Shown here: piece after piece, positions 1-11,473 of the stretch
Position numbering within the stretch: the stretch's first letter is position 1
How the letters are laid out: every line of letters starts with the position of its first letter
Assembly: GCA_037367355.1 (NCBI GenBank)
Contig: CM074696.1
Span: 868,001-932,000, forward strand
Direction: 5' to 3'
DNA length: 64,000 nt
DNA from: Neoscytalidium dimidiatum
Lineage: Eukaryota > Ascomycota > Dothideomycetes > Botryosphaeriales > Botryosphaeriaceae
Position numbers and translations under genes: made by a program
The notes under the pieces: generated by a model
What the model was told of the DNA's origin: nothing
Databases searched by the model: none
Seen by the model: only the letters and a program-made list of their open reading frames with translations

Positions 1-574
1 AGATGGCGTACTTGGTGTCGACTGCCTGGGCCTTCTCCGTCGCCTTGTACTTCTCGTCGAACGACTTGAGCGCGTTGGTGAAGCGGTTGGACACGCCGTG
101 CTGCTTGTCGAGGGCAAGGGCGCGCTCGATAGCGTTGTCGCTGATGACGTAGCCGTGCGCGAGGTACTCAGCGATGATGCGGCCGCGCGGCTTGTGCTCC
201 TGCGGAATCTCCTCATCCTTGGTGCCCTCGTGCTCGGGCGACTCCTTGCCGGCAGCCAGGTCGTCGAAGCTCTTGGCGCTTGTCACCTTGACTTGTGCTG
301 GTCCGAGCTGGGTGTTGTCGAGCAGCAGCGCTGTCTTGGCGGCCGTCTCCTTCTCGAAGGTAACGGTGGCAGACTGGGTGCCTTCGGCGGTCGGGGTCAC
401 GGAGAGAGATTGGATCTTGCCGCTGCGGAGAGAGCGATGTTAGCATAGCTGGCGGAGCTTAAGGTGCTGAGTGGCGGTGCTCGAAGGGTGCGGTACGTAC
501 CAAAAGCTGAAGAAGTCGCGGACCTCCTTCTCGGTGGTCTGAGAGGCAATGTTTTCAACGTGGACGGAAGCCAT
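1..574 (-). CDS. vip1: Vip1-like RRM protein, partial at the left edge
   Basis: Two exons are visible: 574-501 and 422 to beyond position 1; the 78-bp intron has a GTACGT donor and a CAG acceptor. About 165 residues are present. The start at 574 opens MASVHVENIASQTTEKEV, the first strand and helix of an RNA-recognition motif. The region ending in FFSFCGKI and the later TLLLDNTQLGP-like stretch match the single N-terminal RRM of the fungal Vip1 family, in which the RRM is followed by a helical, charged tail. The family is named after Schizosaccharomyces pombe vip1; its molecular role is poorly defined. The tail includes IIAEYLAHGYVISDNAIERA, typical of the family. The C-terminus lies outside the window. 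Naming rests on recalled family similarity; the RRM and exon structure are directly visible. Confidence 0.85.
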
Positions 575-3500
575 TGTTGCGATTGTGGGAATGCGGTTGT
601 AGTTTGTGTCGAGTTTTTGTGTGGAGCGCGGGTATCAAGAAGGTGGTGCGAGTTGCGATGGAGAGCGACGAAGGCGTTGACGTAGGCAGGCTTATGTAGT
701 AGGAGTGGGTAAAGTGGTGAGGGGCGGCGGGGGCGGGCGCACAGGGCACCGCTCAGCGAATCATCCAGACGCCCCGTTGACGTCGCCGTCCATTGCGTCA
801 TGAGTGGCTGTGCACCCAGTGGCAATTGCTCGGTGGCCGTCGCGAAATCGCGAGCAGCGCAAAGATTGCGGCAACGACTATCATTGGACGCTTCTCGCAT
901 GTGATAGAGACCGCTGGCGGGTGGACGCGAGAAACGGTGCTCCAGCCTGTCGCATTCGCGTTTTCGTGTCTGCCTGCTTGGGAACGCGCAAGGCGGCGCC
1001 ACCGTTCCCAGTTCCGAGGCGGTGCCATGTCATCGTTGAGCAGGACTGCGCACGCAAAAGAAAAAATCGCTTCTCCCACCTACATCACTTGCCAATGGTT
1101 ACCGTGCCTGCGACCGGACCGTGACGTTTCGTTGAACGTGGCTGTGCAACCATAGGGTTCGACGGGTCTCCAAGGTCTGCCACGTTCCCACACGAGGTGG
1201 AAAAATGAAGGGTGCGCCAATCGCACTTTCTCGTGAGGATGGCACAAATGCTCTGTCGAACATGGAATTCAGCCCTTGGCTCGTGCGCAACCTGCACCAC
1301 ACAGTGCAATGGGGTAGATTCTGACCGTCTCCCATTCAACGGCACGTCATGAACGTAAGTATCTCGCGTGCGTTCGGAGTAGTGAGTGAGGCAGCAAGTG
1401 GATGCATGTGGGCGGGAAGCCCAACGATTCATAAGGGAGATTCTCTGCAGTACACGCATTCATGCGCACACAAGACTTATGGCCCAAACAGCGTGTTTTA
1501 TCTAGCCTACATATCGCAGACAATCTCGATCTGATCAAAACCGAATTGTCAACAACCTCGATCCACGCCTCTCGTAATTCTATCAGAGACAAAGTGCAGA
1601 CATCACATGTCAGAGCTACGTAAGATGGCGAACGATAAGCGTTGCAAAGTCAATTGATCCGTCGCAGCTGGTTTGAGGTTTTGAGAAAGTTTCGAGTGCT
1701 TGGCTGGAGCCCGTATGGCGTGACAGTGAGGCGAATGCAGTTGGATTACAACTCTCCATCACCCCCGGGACGTAAGCAGCAAGGTGTGCCAATGGGCAGG
1801 ACGCTCAGCTCGCGATCGCTCGATGTACCAGGGACCTCTTGCCGGCAGAGGCCGGTTGCCGGATGCGGAATATTTGATAAGGTTGGAGTTGTGGAGGTCC
1901 GCGCACATGGGTCAATCCGCGGTTCCCCGGATGGCGTGCTACTTGCATGCTATACATGATCGAATAGATCTCCGTTTCATAGGTGTAGCAAAAGATAAGC
2001 GGCTTTTACAGTTGGTGCTAAAGTAATAGGGCCGGCGAATGGCTGCCATTGCAGAGCCGGAAGCTACTCGTTAGTTCAACGCTAAAGCGACGGATGCGCG
2101 GATACGAAACTAATTTACCGGACATGCCTACCACCTAGCCCTACACCCGCACTCCGCCCGGATTTGCTTGTCGCTATATCCTCGACCCGCCCCGCGGACG
2201 TAGGAACCAAAGTCAATCGCTCGGCGGTGAGGGAGCGTGGGCGACGGGCGATGCGATTTGCATACCACTCGGACCAGACTAAGGCTAGGTCGTGCCTGGC
2301 ACCACGGCACCAAATCTTCCTGCGCGATCGCCGATGTCATGGGGTCGGGGTCGGGGTCGAGGTCGAGGTCGAGGCTGGCGGCTCCGTGTTGTGCGGGATA
2401 AACAACGGAGCACGCGACCACTCCGGGAGGGTGGAGGCATTCCTCAATCTCCGCGGCCTGCTGATGTCGACCTGGGCTGGTCTCCGCTAGTCTAGAGCGC
2501 TACCGAGCGGAGACCGTGGGCAGCCGAAGCGCATTTCGTAAGGTCGGCGTACTGGAGGGGACGCAGAGGTCGTGCATACCGATGGAGCCGAGAACGGCGT
2601 TGCATGCACCTGCGCGCGGCTCTCCTGCCTCGGAGTCGAAGGATGCGGCAAAATTCGATGGCGGCACGGCAGGGTTGCAAGCTACCCTTCGCGTAGCACA
2701 TGGCAAGAAGCTGGCGACGTGGGACGGAGGGCAGCCACCCGCCAGTCCTCATGCAGTTGCAGAGACCGGGTCGATTTGCCGCTCGAGCGTGCTGCTGGGT
2801 CGGCTGCAGGACCGCACGCGCTGCATAGCAGTCCGTGTTAGGCGACCAACCACTGAGGTCGCAGACAAAAAAACAACCTGGGCGGTGGAGTTGCGCGGCC
2901 TTGGTCTCTGGCAGCGGGCGGAAGACAGACCGCTGCTTCGCAGGCAGCGCACCCCAGAGGCAGCCATCAGGGCCCAGCACAGCACGACGTGTCGCAAAAA
3001 AAGGGCGCGGCTAGCACGCCTGGCGGCGCTATTGTCGCGGGGGTTTGTTGTCATGCTGAGGGGTGTCGTCGACTTTGGCCAGGCGGCGCTGGGGGGCACG
3101 GACCGGCGAGACTGCACGGGCAGCCCGTCCATGCAGGTGTAGCCCCAGCCGACATCGGATTGTCCTATCAGCCCACGCGCAGCGGTGAATGCTCGTCCGC
3201 GCTAACGCCATGCGACATGGCCTTGCCGTCTGATGCTCGCTGCTGGGAGATCGCCAGCATGGGCCACACAGCCAAGTCCAAGGCGAGAGCTGTTCATGGA
3301 GACCGCGCCGCGCTCCTCCTCCTCTTCCTCCTCCTCCGCGCGTCGCATGCGGCGACAAGGGCGCGCCGCCGAGGAGTAGGCGGCGCAGATGGCAGCGGCG
3401 GGCAGGATGGGTTGATGGATGAGGATCGGGCGAGCGTGCGAGCGATCTGCTGACCCCGGATTCGTGAACGTTCTGCAACGGCGGGGGCGCTGGTTATCTT

Positions 3501-3865
3501 GCCTGTACGCGGCAGGCGGGAGGACGCTCCGGGGCTTCTTCGCTGCTGCTACTGCTGCTGCCGCCGGCGCGGCCGCAGGCGCAGGCGGGCGCAGGCCGTG
3601 GGAAAGCGCCCGATATGGCGGCTGCCATTCGCACAGGCCAGACGAGTCTCGCGCTGCATGTGGACGGTGCGCGGATCTCGGGCGGGCGCACACGGAGACG
3701 CTCTGGGAAGGATAAATCCTTCACCCGCCTGCCCTGACGACCGTTTCCGTCTTCCACCCTGCATCCTCTCACTTTCGCCTGTCATCGCGCAATAGTTAGA
3801 GTTGCTTGTCGTCTCACTCACAGGGCTCCAAGGTCAAGCGGCACCAGCGCACGGCTCCCTCGCAG
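575..3865. other. gene-poor region, no recognised gene
   Basis: Some 3.3 kb between the 5' end of the vip1-like gene and the 5' end of the MFS gene, so both promoters lie here. Open frames of 100-200 codons exist on both strands, especially in the GC-rich part after 2100, but they overlap each other, lack recognisable domains and look like chance frames. A hexamer repeat is at 2341-2375 and a GCT/GCC-rich stretch at about 3534-3590. Confidence 0.6.
2341..2375. repeat. hexamer microsatellite (GGGGTC then GAGGTC)
   Basis: Three copies of GGGGTC followed by three of GAGGTC, six contiguous units in a non-coding stretch. Confidence 0.85.
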
Positions 3866-3872
3866 TATAAAA
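3866..3872 (+). promoter_or_regulatory. TATA-like box of the MFS transporter gene
   Basis: TATAAAA lies 69 bp upstream of the first ATG of the MFS gene, a normal distance for a fungal TATA element. No expression evidence is available. Confidence 0.45.
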
Positions 3873-3940
3873 CCTGCCCAGAGTCACTCACCACCTTGCG
3901 CGTTGCCACAACCGTAAGATCTAGGCTGTTTTGAAGAGAA

Positions 3941-5728
3941 ATGTTTCTTACCCACCAGAGAAGATACCCTCGCGATCCCAGCAAGTTCCCGACAAGCCAG
4001 CTCTTTGTGCTTGGTGAGTCCACCTCTCGTCCGCTGTCCTCTCTCTGCCTGTCCGCCCCGCTGACTCCTGACTCCGCTGTTAGCGCTGGTTCGAGTTGCT
4101 GAGCCGATTGCTCTCACCTCCATCTTTCCATATGCCTGGAAGCTTGTCCTTCACTATGGCTGCACCAACGAGAACAATGCCGCCTTCTACGCTGGCGTCC
4201 TCATCTCCGCTTTCGCCCTCGCCGAGGCCCTCACCGGCATGTACTGGGGAGGCTTGAGCGATCGCATCGGCCGGAAGCCGGTCCTCCTATTGGGCTGCGC
4301 TGGCACCCTCCTGTCCCTCCTCATCGTCGGTTTCGCCACCAACTTCTGGATCGCATTGATCGGAAGAGCGCTCGGTGGTATGCTCAACGGCAACATCGGC
4401 GTAATCCAGACCATGGTTGGTGAACTCGTCCACAAACCTGAGCATGAGCGTAAGTCCTGCAACTCCGTTCACATGCGTCGAAAGTGCGCTGATCCCTAAA
4501 ACAGCGCGCGCATATGCCGTGATGCCATTCGTTTGGTCCGTTGGAACGATCGTGGGTCGTAAGTAGCCCCCCTCACATGCGTGTACAGGTACATGTGCTG
4601 ACAGTCTCAGCCTCCATTGGTGGGTACTTCGCTGAGCCCTCGAAGAACTTCCCCGCTCTTTTTCCTGAAGGGTCCCTCTTCGACAAGTTACCCTATCTCC
4701 TTCCAAACTTAATCTGTGCTTTGATGCTTCTCGGCTCCATCATTGCTGGTTATGTATTCTTGGAGGAGACCCACCCGGATATGCAGCCTTGGAGCACTGT
4801 CGAGGATTTGGAAGAGACCCAGGCAGAAACTCCTCTCATGCCCACTGCCGGTGCCACGGCTCACGCTGCCGCCAACTTGGCCACGGAGTCCTACGGCACC
4901 TTCGACAATGTTGATGTTCAACGCGAAGAAACCTGGAACGTTAGGGCAGACGGTAGTGATGCACCTCCTAAGAATGCTGCTTCTCACTCTGTCTTTTCAA
5001 AGAACGTAATGATGCTTGTCATTGCTCTTGGTCTCTTCACCTACCACACCATGACATACGATGTCCTGCTCCCGATTTTCCTTCAAGACCACCGTGCCCA
5101 CGACATTTCCACGCTGAGTGTTCCGCTCGCTGGTGGTCTCGGCATGTCGATACAGCAAGTCGGCTTCATCCTAAGCATCAACGGCATAATCGCTTTGGTC
5201 ATTCAGGCAGTTGTCTTCCCCATCATGGCCGCTTGGATGGGAGTATGGCGTCTCTTCATCCTCGTCACGGTTGGCCATCCCATCGCTTACGTTATCGTAC
5301 CGTACCTGGTCGTTCTTCCAAGTAATTGGCTTTACCCAGCCATCTGGGCCTGTCTCACGGCTCGGAACTTTTTCTCCATCGTTGCCTACCCTCTTCTCCT
5401 CATCCTCATCAAGGAAGCTTCTCCCTCGCCGTCGGTCCTCGGCAAGATCAACGGTCTTGCTGCCAGCACCGGCGCTGCTTGCCGTACCATCGCATCTCCT
5501 GTAGCGGGATTGTTGTATGGTGCCGGCAGTCATGCAGGCTTCACTGCCCTACCTTGGTGGATCAGCGGGCTGGTTGCTCTTGCTGGCGCGGCCCAGATCC
5601 CGTTCATCAAGCGGGAAAACAAGCGCGAGACGCATGTCAAGCCGGTAGCAAAGTGCAGCTTCATGCCTGCTGAAAGCGAGGACTGGAAGCAGGAGATTGT
5701 TCACATTAACGTCGAAGACGAAGTGTGA
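3941..5728 (+). CDS. MFS transporter, DHA1-like, 12 membrane segments
   Basis: Exons 3941-4013, 4084-4449, 4505-4558 and 4611-5728 join into 536 residues; all three introns are GT-AG and phases agree. MFS proton-coupled permeases export or import small solutes across the plasma or vacuolar membrane. The N-terminal half starts RYPRDPSKFPTSQLF, then the first membrane segments and motif A, GGLSDRIGRKP, between segments 2 and 3. A long hydrophilic loop (about residues 205-285) separates the two six-helix halves, and the tail is polar. This arrangement fits the fungal group related to yeast YCR023C and plant ZIF-like carriers. The substrate cannot be told from sequence. The N-terminus before RYPRD is short for the group, and CCACCAG just before it could be a splice acceptor, so an upstream exon is possible. 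Confidence 0.85.
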
Positions 5729-7000
5729 AGAAAATAATTTTTGACGAAGCGAATTTTGGAGCGACGGTCGAGAACATTAACAATGCCTCGGGCATGAAAA
5801 GGGGAAGGATTTGACGGAATAAAATGGAATATTCTTGTCATGACGCTTTACGCTATCATGATCCTTAAACCTCATGTTTTCTTTTTAGCTCCCGAGATAG
5901 AGGAGAGTGGCGTTCAACAGGGCATGGCGTTTGAGCGAGCGCGGAGTTCTTTGGAGTATTTGGGTTTGTATTGGGAACGGATATACCTCGATGGGAGACG
6001 AGAACGGAGTCGTTTTCTTCTAAGCGTATTTGGTTCCATGCTGATGAGGTTCAAAGCGTGCTATGTCGGTTTTTGAGTCGTTTGGGTTTGCGTCTGAAGT
6101 CCTTGGTTTCGATTGTTTATAGTTGCGTCTTTGCTTTACCATTGCTACTAGCCCTCTGATTTTCGTATCATTGTTGCTTTCTGGGTTAGTTCAAATTGTT
6201 CATAGTATCGGCCTGGTTCCTCAGACCTGGTTGGCGTACATAAAAAAAAAAATACGGGTAGGAGTAGGAAATTACAGACGAATAAAATAAAAAGAAAACG
6301 GAGAAAAGCTCAAACATCGTCCTCACTCTCGCGACATCACGCAAAACCTTTGAAAACAACGATAAGGGGAATCGGTCATACATATATATCGCGCTGGAGA
6401 TGAATCTTCATCACGTGAAATTACCTCACTGTGGGCCAAGATGGTGGATGATGAGCGAAGGTGGTCGCGTGGTCCGTTTTTGTATCTCTTCATTTGTCTT
6501 TCGGGATCTGGTGGCGGCGGACCCGTCACACAGCATGGTTTCGGGAGGGTTCTATGGGCCAGTGATCGGGGAGTGTGCGCAATTAGTGTGGGTGGGTTAC
6601 CGCCTTTCGCGATAGGCGGCGGGCTGCGACACGCACGGAGGCGCATTTGCTTTTCGTGGGGCGACTGGGGTGTTTTGCAGGGATGCTTGGCTGCGGTCGG
6701 GTTTTTGTTTTTTTTATTTCCGTTCCGGTATCGACGGACGTGCTTGGCTACTTGCTCTTCCTCCGTTTGGATATTTGGAGGTTCGTTGATACGTTGGCTC
6801 ACTGATATGCAGTGTTGACGCCGATTGCGCATCCATTTCGCACCGATCCGGAACTCCCCTCCACGCCTCATCCGCAACCACCAACCACCACAATGTATCC
6901 TCGCTTTCTCCATGCTCAAAAAGGATTCTCCGTAGACGGCAGCACAAGGAGCGGCGCCCAATAGTTTCGCCGGTACGTATCGCCAAGGGTAAGTCGATAC

Positions 7001-8530
7001 GATTCGGCCGTAGAGCACCTACCAGGTGTACTGTGTACCGTTCGACCTGGAGATAACTCCAGCAGCTAAGCTTTTTCGAACCACTTTCGTCACCTTTTTC
7101 TGACCTTTTCGTCACGGCCGAAAGAATGCTACGTTCGAAGTTCTTGCTTTTCGGCCGATCTGGTATTTCCCCTTCGGTCTGTTTGCGCTGGCGAGCAGGC
7201 TTCGTATTCGTCTGTTGTTGCGGCGACGGCACCACGCCGCTTCGAGCTGCTCTGCTGGCACACGGCCGTAGGAGTGCGGAGACGGCTCTATAGCATAGTA
7301 TGGCTATGATCTCCACAAAGACCTGTGCGGCAAGGAATGTTTGGGTCGAGTCACGTAGCAGTGAGGTTTACAGCTGTATTAACGTGAGGCCACCTTTTTT
7401 TTTTCCCCCTTGATTTTTCTGTTTCGCAGAACTCGCCGCGCTTGCTTCCGCATTCGGCACGGAACGTGCTGAAAAGACGCAGACGTTCAAAGTTTGAAAC
7501 GAAAGTACCTACAGAGCGCAGTGCACTGCAGATGCTGCCCCTGTTTCTGCCGCACGGCCGTTGTATCCGTGGACGTTTGACGGTGCCGACCCTTCCGTGA
7601 GTGCTTTTGTTCGCGAAGCATAACACACCATCGGCTCGTCAAACACGGCCGTAGAGCTGTAGACGTCTGAAGCTGGTACGCATGACGCCGGTTCCGCTTT
7701 CTTATGGCCAGCGACTCACGGCCGACAGACGCGTAGACGTTTGAACTTGCTAATCAGTCCTGTCCCGCGCGGATACTTCCCCGTCATTACCGTAAACAGA
7801 CACGGCCGTAGGATCGTAGACGTTGAGTGTTGGCGGCTGTCCCACCGCCTCTTTTACGTCCTTACAACACCGCATCCCACGGCCGAAAGAACGTAGACGT
7901 TGGAAGTTGAAGATCAGCCTCCACACCGCATGAACATTTTACATTTAGCCCGCGCTCTCAGCATGATAGACGCCTGAATTTACCTATTCCGCACCGCTTC
8001 CCTCTACCCGTGCCGAAAAGGTCACGGCCGAGAGGGTACAGACGTTCGAACTTGTAGATCAGCTCCCTCGCCGCATGAATACCCGGCAGTCACTTCTTCC
8101 CGCAAGCATGATCATCGGCTCGCAGACGTGCGGAACTGTCACCCTCTGCACCTGTCCTCTGCACCCGAGAGAATAGACGTTCGAAGTTGGGGATCACTCA
8201 TGCGCTCTGCATCGATATCCCCATCACCACCATGGTGCAGGACGGCCGTAACTCTGCAGACGTTCGACGTTGGCTGATACGCAATCGGTCCTTTGTACAT
8301 ATGACCCAGAAAGCTCACGGCCGGAAAAAGCCTCTACGTTTGAAAGTGAAGATCAATCACCCACCTTAAGCGGGTTTCTCCACTGTCGCACCCACCCAAA
8401 AAAAAAAAACCTCGTGCCACTGTATACGTGAAGTATGAGAGCGGGTCCTCCAGAAGACACTCGATGCGCAGTATTGTAAGGCCCACCCTCTCACGACCGC
8501 AAGAAAGCCAGACGTTCGAAGATCGACTTT
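7001..8530 (+). repeat. degenerate 70-90 bp tandem repeat array, CACGGCCG...AGACGTTYGAA
   Basis: The core CACGGCCG recurs at 7113, 7261, 7553, 7644, 7717, 7801, 7878, 8023 and 8316, with variants near 7003, 7458, 8162, 8241 and 8492. About 10 bp further on, most copies carry AGACGTTYGAAGTTG, and several continue GAAGATCA. All units point the same way. Steps in the best part are 91, 73, 84, 77, 145, 139, 79 and 75 bp, so the 145 and 139 steps are two units, with decayed partners near 7961 (GATAGACGCCTGAATT) and 8122 (GCAGACGTGCGGAACT). Spacers share GCCGCATGAA. Unit lengths are not multiples of three, so a protein repeat is unlikely. Function unknown. Confidence 0.8.
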
Positions 8531-9146
8531 GTGTCGAACAGGTCCTCTGGTTCGTTACTCAGCCTGTCGACTCCAACACCCTGTCAAGGGAGGGTGTGCA
8601 TGCTTTGAACGCAGCCGTTGGCCTTCCTGCAAAGCTAATCGCTCGAGGTGCTGATCTGCGACTTCATTCCGCAAACCCCTTCTCTTTCACACTTCACCTT
8701 CCTCCAGGACTCAGATATGAGCGCACTGGGCTCTATCAAATAGCCTATATTCCTAGGATTTGAATCAAAATCTGCTGCGCGCATTCCCCGTCTTCATATT
8801 GTCCTTCCTCACTCTAACACTGTGGGTAAAACAAAAAAAAATAAGAAAGAGAGGAAAAGGGGAAAACAACGGCTCAACGCAACGAAGGGGATTGATAGTC
8901 TCAGATAGAAAGAGCTTACCACAATAACCCCCGTCACGCTGGTCCGGCTGATCCGGTCGTCTAAATTACCTCCCCAACTTAACCCAATTTTTGACTTTTT
9001 TTTCGCATGGTTAAGGATCCCTCAATTGGGGAGCGGTTTTGCTTCGGAAAACAAAGGTCTGAAAAATGCAAAGGTCAAGAGCCGAGTTGGAGTGAGCCTT
9101 CCTCTTCCTCCATGATTCCCGCAATGAACAAAAGAACAAAAGAACA

Positions 9147-9147
9147 A

Positions 9148-9182
<35 letters not shown>
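9147..9182. repeat. GAAA microsatellite
   Basis: About nine near-perfect tetranucleotide units in non-coding DNA. Confidence 0.9.
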
Positions 9183-9745
9183 GAGTGGAGCCAACATTAG
9201 GTCCTAATCGAGAAAAGAAGAAGAAATACTGTTATGTAACGTCCCATACATTTACAGAAATGAATGCGTGGACATGGTGAAGAATTAAAGCCATCATGTA
9301 ACAAACACACTCTTTTCGACTAGGAAAAAGAATTCCCTCCTTCCTTTCGTTCTTCTCCAATTCAGCCTGACATTTGACGAGTTGTTAAAAACGATCAAGA
9401 CAATCACCCATCCAAGAATTTTATCCAACATCCCATCTGACTTGATACTATACATAAAACTCCCTTTTTGCCAGGTAGCATCGCGTTTTTTTTTTTATCT
9501 CTTGTAAAGAGAAAGAAAAGTCGTCCTCAAACCCACGACGCCCACGCTCATGTCCAAGGGCAGGAAGTAGAAAAAAAAAAGGTGAGACCGAACAACACCG
9601 ACCCCGAATTGCCTTCCATAAAGTGCTGATCTCTCTCATTGCTGCTATGCCACCGCCCACACCTGTTGCTTTTCTGTTTTCTTCGCGCATCGTACAACGT
9701 CTTCTTCTTGCCATGACCGTCCCACCTGATCTCAAGCATTCCCCC

Positions 9746-11057
9746 TCAACGTCTCCCCCTCCCCCGACTCCGACTACGACTCCTATCGCTATAGCTGCTA
9801 TAGCTGCTGTAACTCGGACTCCGCCTCCTCCTCGCACCACCGCCTCCGCCGCCCCCACCACCCCCACCACTCCTCGGCGGTGGCGGTGGACTATCTCTAT
9901 ACCCACCGCCCCTCCCTCCAGCAGCGCCACCACCTCCTCCCCTTCTCGGCGGCGGCGGCGGTGTCCTCGACAGCGAGCGCGACGAATACGAGCGACTCCT
10001 GCTCCTGCGGGGACTCCTAGATCGTGAGTACGACCTCGGGCGGTACGAATAATCGCCGCGCCCACCACCGCCACGACCTCCACCGCCCTGTCCGCCGTAT
10101 CCGCGCGGAGGAAGCGGGCTCCTCGCGCGGCGGCCTGGCGGCGGGGGCGGGGAGCGGTAGCGGCCGGAGGGACCACCGCCGCCGTAGGGGCCACCGGGGG
10201 GCGGACCGCGTCCGTAAGGGCCGCCTGGAGGGGGCCCGCCGCGGGGTGGAGGTCGGTCGAAACGATCGTTGTATGAAGGTGGGGGATGCGGGCGGCGGGC
10301 GGGCGGCGGGGAGCGGCCGGGCGAGAACCGACGACGCGGGAGGACGATGGAGACGGTCAGGACGGCGCCGTCCAATTGGGCTTCGTGCATGTGTGCGATG
10401 GCGGCTTCGGCGGCGGTGGGGTCTGAATACATGATGTAGGCTGTGCCGCGGTTGGTCATGACTGTAAGCGAGAGAGGGTTAGTGTGTGTGATCTTGAGCG
10501 CGGAGAGAAAAGTTGCAGGGAGGGCTGTTGCGGGCCTACATTGACGATTGATGGGCATGTCGAGGTCCTGTATCCTGCCATAGGCACCGAAAATCTCGCG
10601 CAGGTGGTCTTCATTGACGTTCTTTGTGAGCTTCTCGACGACAATCTGCGGGAGCGCGTTAGTGCCAATTGGTTCACGAGTTCAGGCCAACGGTTGCTCG
10701 ACGGAAACACACCTTGGAGCTACGCGGCGGTGATCTATCACGGCTGTCGCGGCTGTCGCGACTCAAGCTCCGGGTGTAGCTGCGGCGGTTGTAGCGCCTG
10801 GGGCCGCGACCGGGGGTAGGGCTCCTTGAGACGCTGCGGCTGTAGCTGCGGCCGCGGCCATTGCGACGACTGTAGGCGGCGCTGCGCGGGGTCGGGGTCC
10901 GGCTCGGGGTGCGAGTACGCGAGCGGTCGCGGTCGCGCGATGGTGAACGCGGCGTGACGGACCGGCGCGGCGAGCGCGACTGGGCTGGAGATTGAGAACG
11001 AGTCCGCGAACGACCGCGAGAGCGGCTCCGCGAGTCGGAGGGTGAGCGGGATGGCAT
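9746..11057 (-). CDS. RNPS1-like SR-rich RRM protein
   Basis: Exons 11057-10713, 10645-10540 and 10461-9746 give 388 residues; junction phases agree. RNPS1 proteins bind mRNA with the spliceosome and exon-junction complex in the nucleus. The N-terminal 115 residues are an Arg/Ser domain. The RRM follows (about 116-190) with VVEKLTKNVNEDHLREIFG as first strand and helix and TNRGTAYIMY as the RNP1-like strand. After it come a Pro-rich stretch, a Gly/Pro-rich stretch and a second RS domain. The single RRM between RS tails and the ITRxV-EDHLREIF pattern match human RNPS1 and plant SR45. Start choice: a longer frame to 11207 exists, but MPSRSPSDS at 11057 begins the RS domain directly. The second half is unusually rich in Gly and Pro codons, which also opens long shadow frames on the other strand. 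Confidence 0.85.
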
Positions 11058-11374
11058 TGCGCGCACGATTGGAGTTGTGCGGCGACCTGCAGGGTGAAGA
11101 GGGTGGAGTGTTGTGGTGAGGCGGAGCTTGCGAGGTGAAGCTCGAAGCTTTGGACGCGCACTTTCCAGATCCAGGGCCAGGTTGTTTCTCCAGAGCGGAA
11201 GCCGCATCGAGTCCGCTGCCTTGGCACCGCTCCCGTCGGCGCTCGGAGAAACTGTCGCTGCCGAACTTCCCGGATCAACCAGCGTGTGGTTAACGGATCA
11301 AATTCTCTGCAATCTTGCTAATTTTAATTAAAGTATATATATTTTTATTTTTAGATATTGAATTGTTACCAGCG

Positions 11375-11464
11375 GCTCCTATGGCTCAGTTGGTAGAGCG
11401 CGGCACTAGTACCTGAGCGTCATCAGCCATGCCGAGGTCCTGAGTTCAAATCTCAGTGGGAGCA
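11375..11464 (+). tRNA. tRNA-Thr (anticodon AGT) with 17-nt intron
   Basis: Acceptor stem GCTCCTA/TGGGAGC, D-stem GCTC/GAGC, anticodon stem CGGCA/TGCCG, T-stem CTGAG/CTCAG with loop TTCAAAT and discriminator A all pair. The anticodon AGT is at 11408-11410. A 17-nt intron (11412-11428) sits after position 37, the canonical place for removal by the tRNA endonuclease. The near-identical copy at 17910-17999 is on the other strand. Decodes ACU/ACC after inosine modification. Confidence 0.95.
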
Positions 11465-11469
11465 TATCC

Positions 11470-11473
11470 TTTT
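11470..11473 (+). terminator. Pol III terminator of tRNA-Thr
   Basis: TTTT five bases after the discriminator base of the tRNA. Confidence 0.7.

Larger units (their letters stand above)
5729..9745. other. convergent intergenic region with repeat array
   Basis: About 4 kb between the 3' ends of two convergent genes, so no protein-gene promoter is needed here. It holds the degenerate repeat array (7001-8530), several A or T homopolymer runs and a GAAA microsatellite. Open frames such as 8428-8763 have no recognisable domain and overlap the array. Confidence 0.6.

Noticed and set aside
7113..8530. TTCGAA in the repeat array recalls the tRNA T-loop and Pol III B box, so tRNA-like genes were considered.
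   Set aside because: The bases around it do not form a T-stem, no acceptor stem is found, and the GACGTTYGAAG context does not fit the B box.
9448..10194. Long minus-strand frame of 248 codons overlapping the RNPS1-like gene.
   Set aside because: It is a shadow of the Gly/Pro/Arg-rich coding region in another frame.
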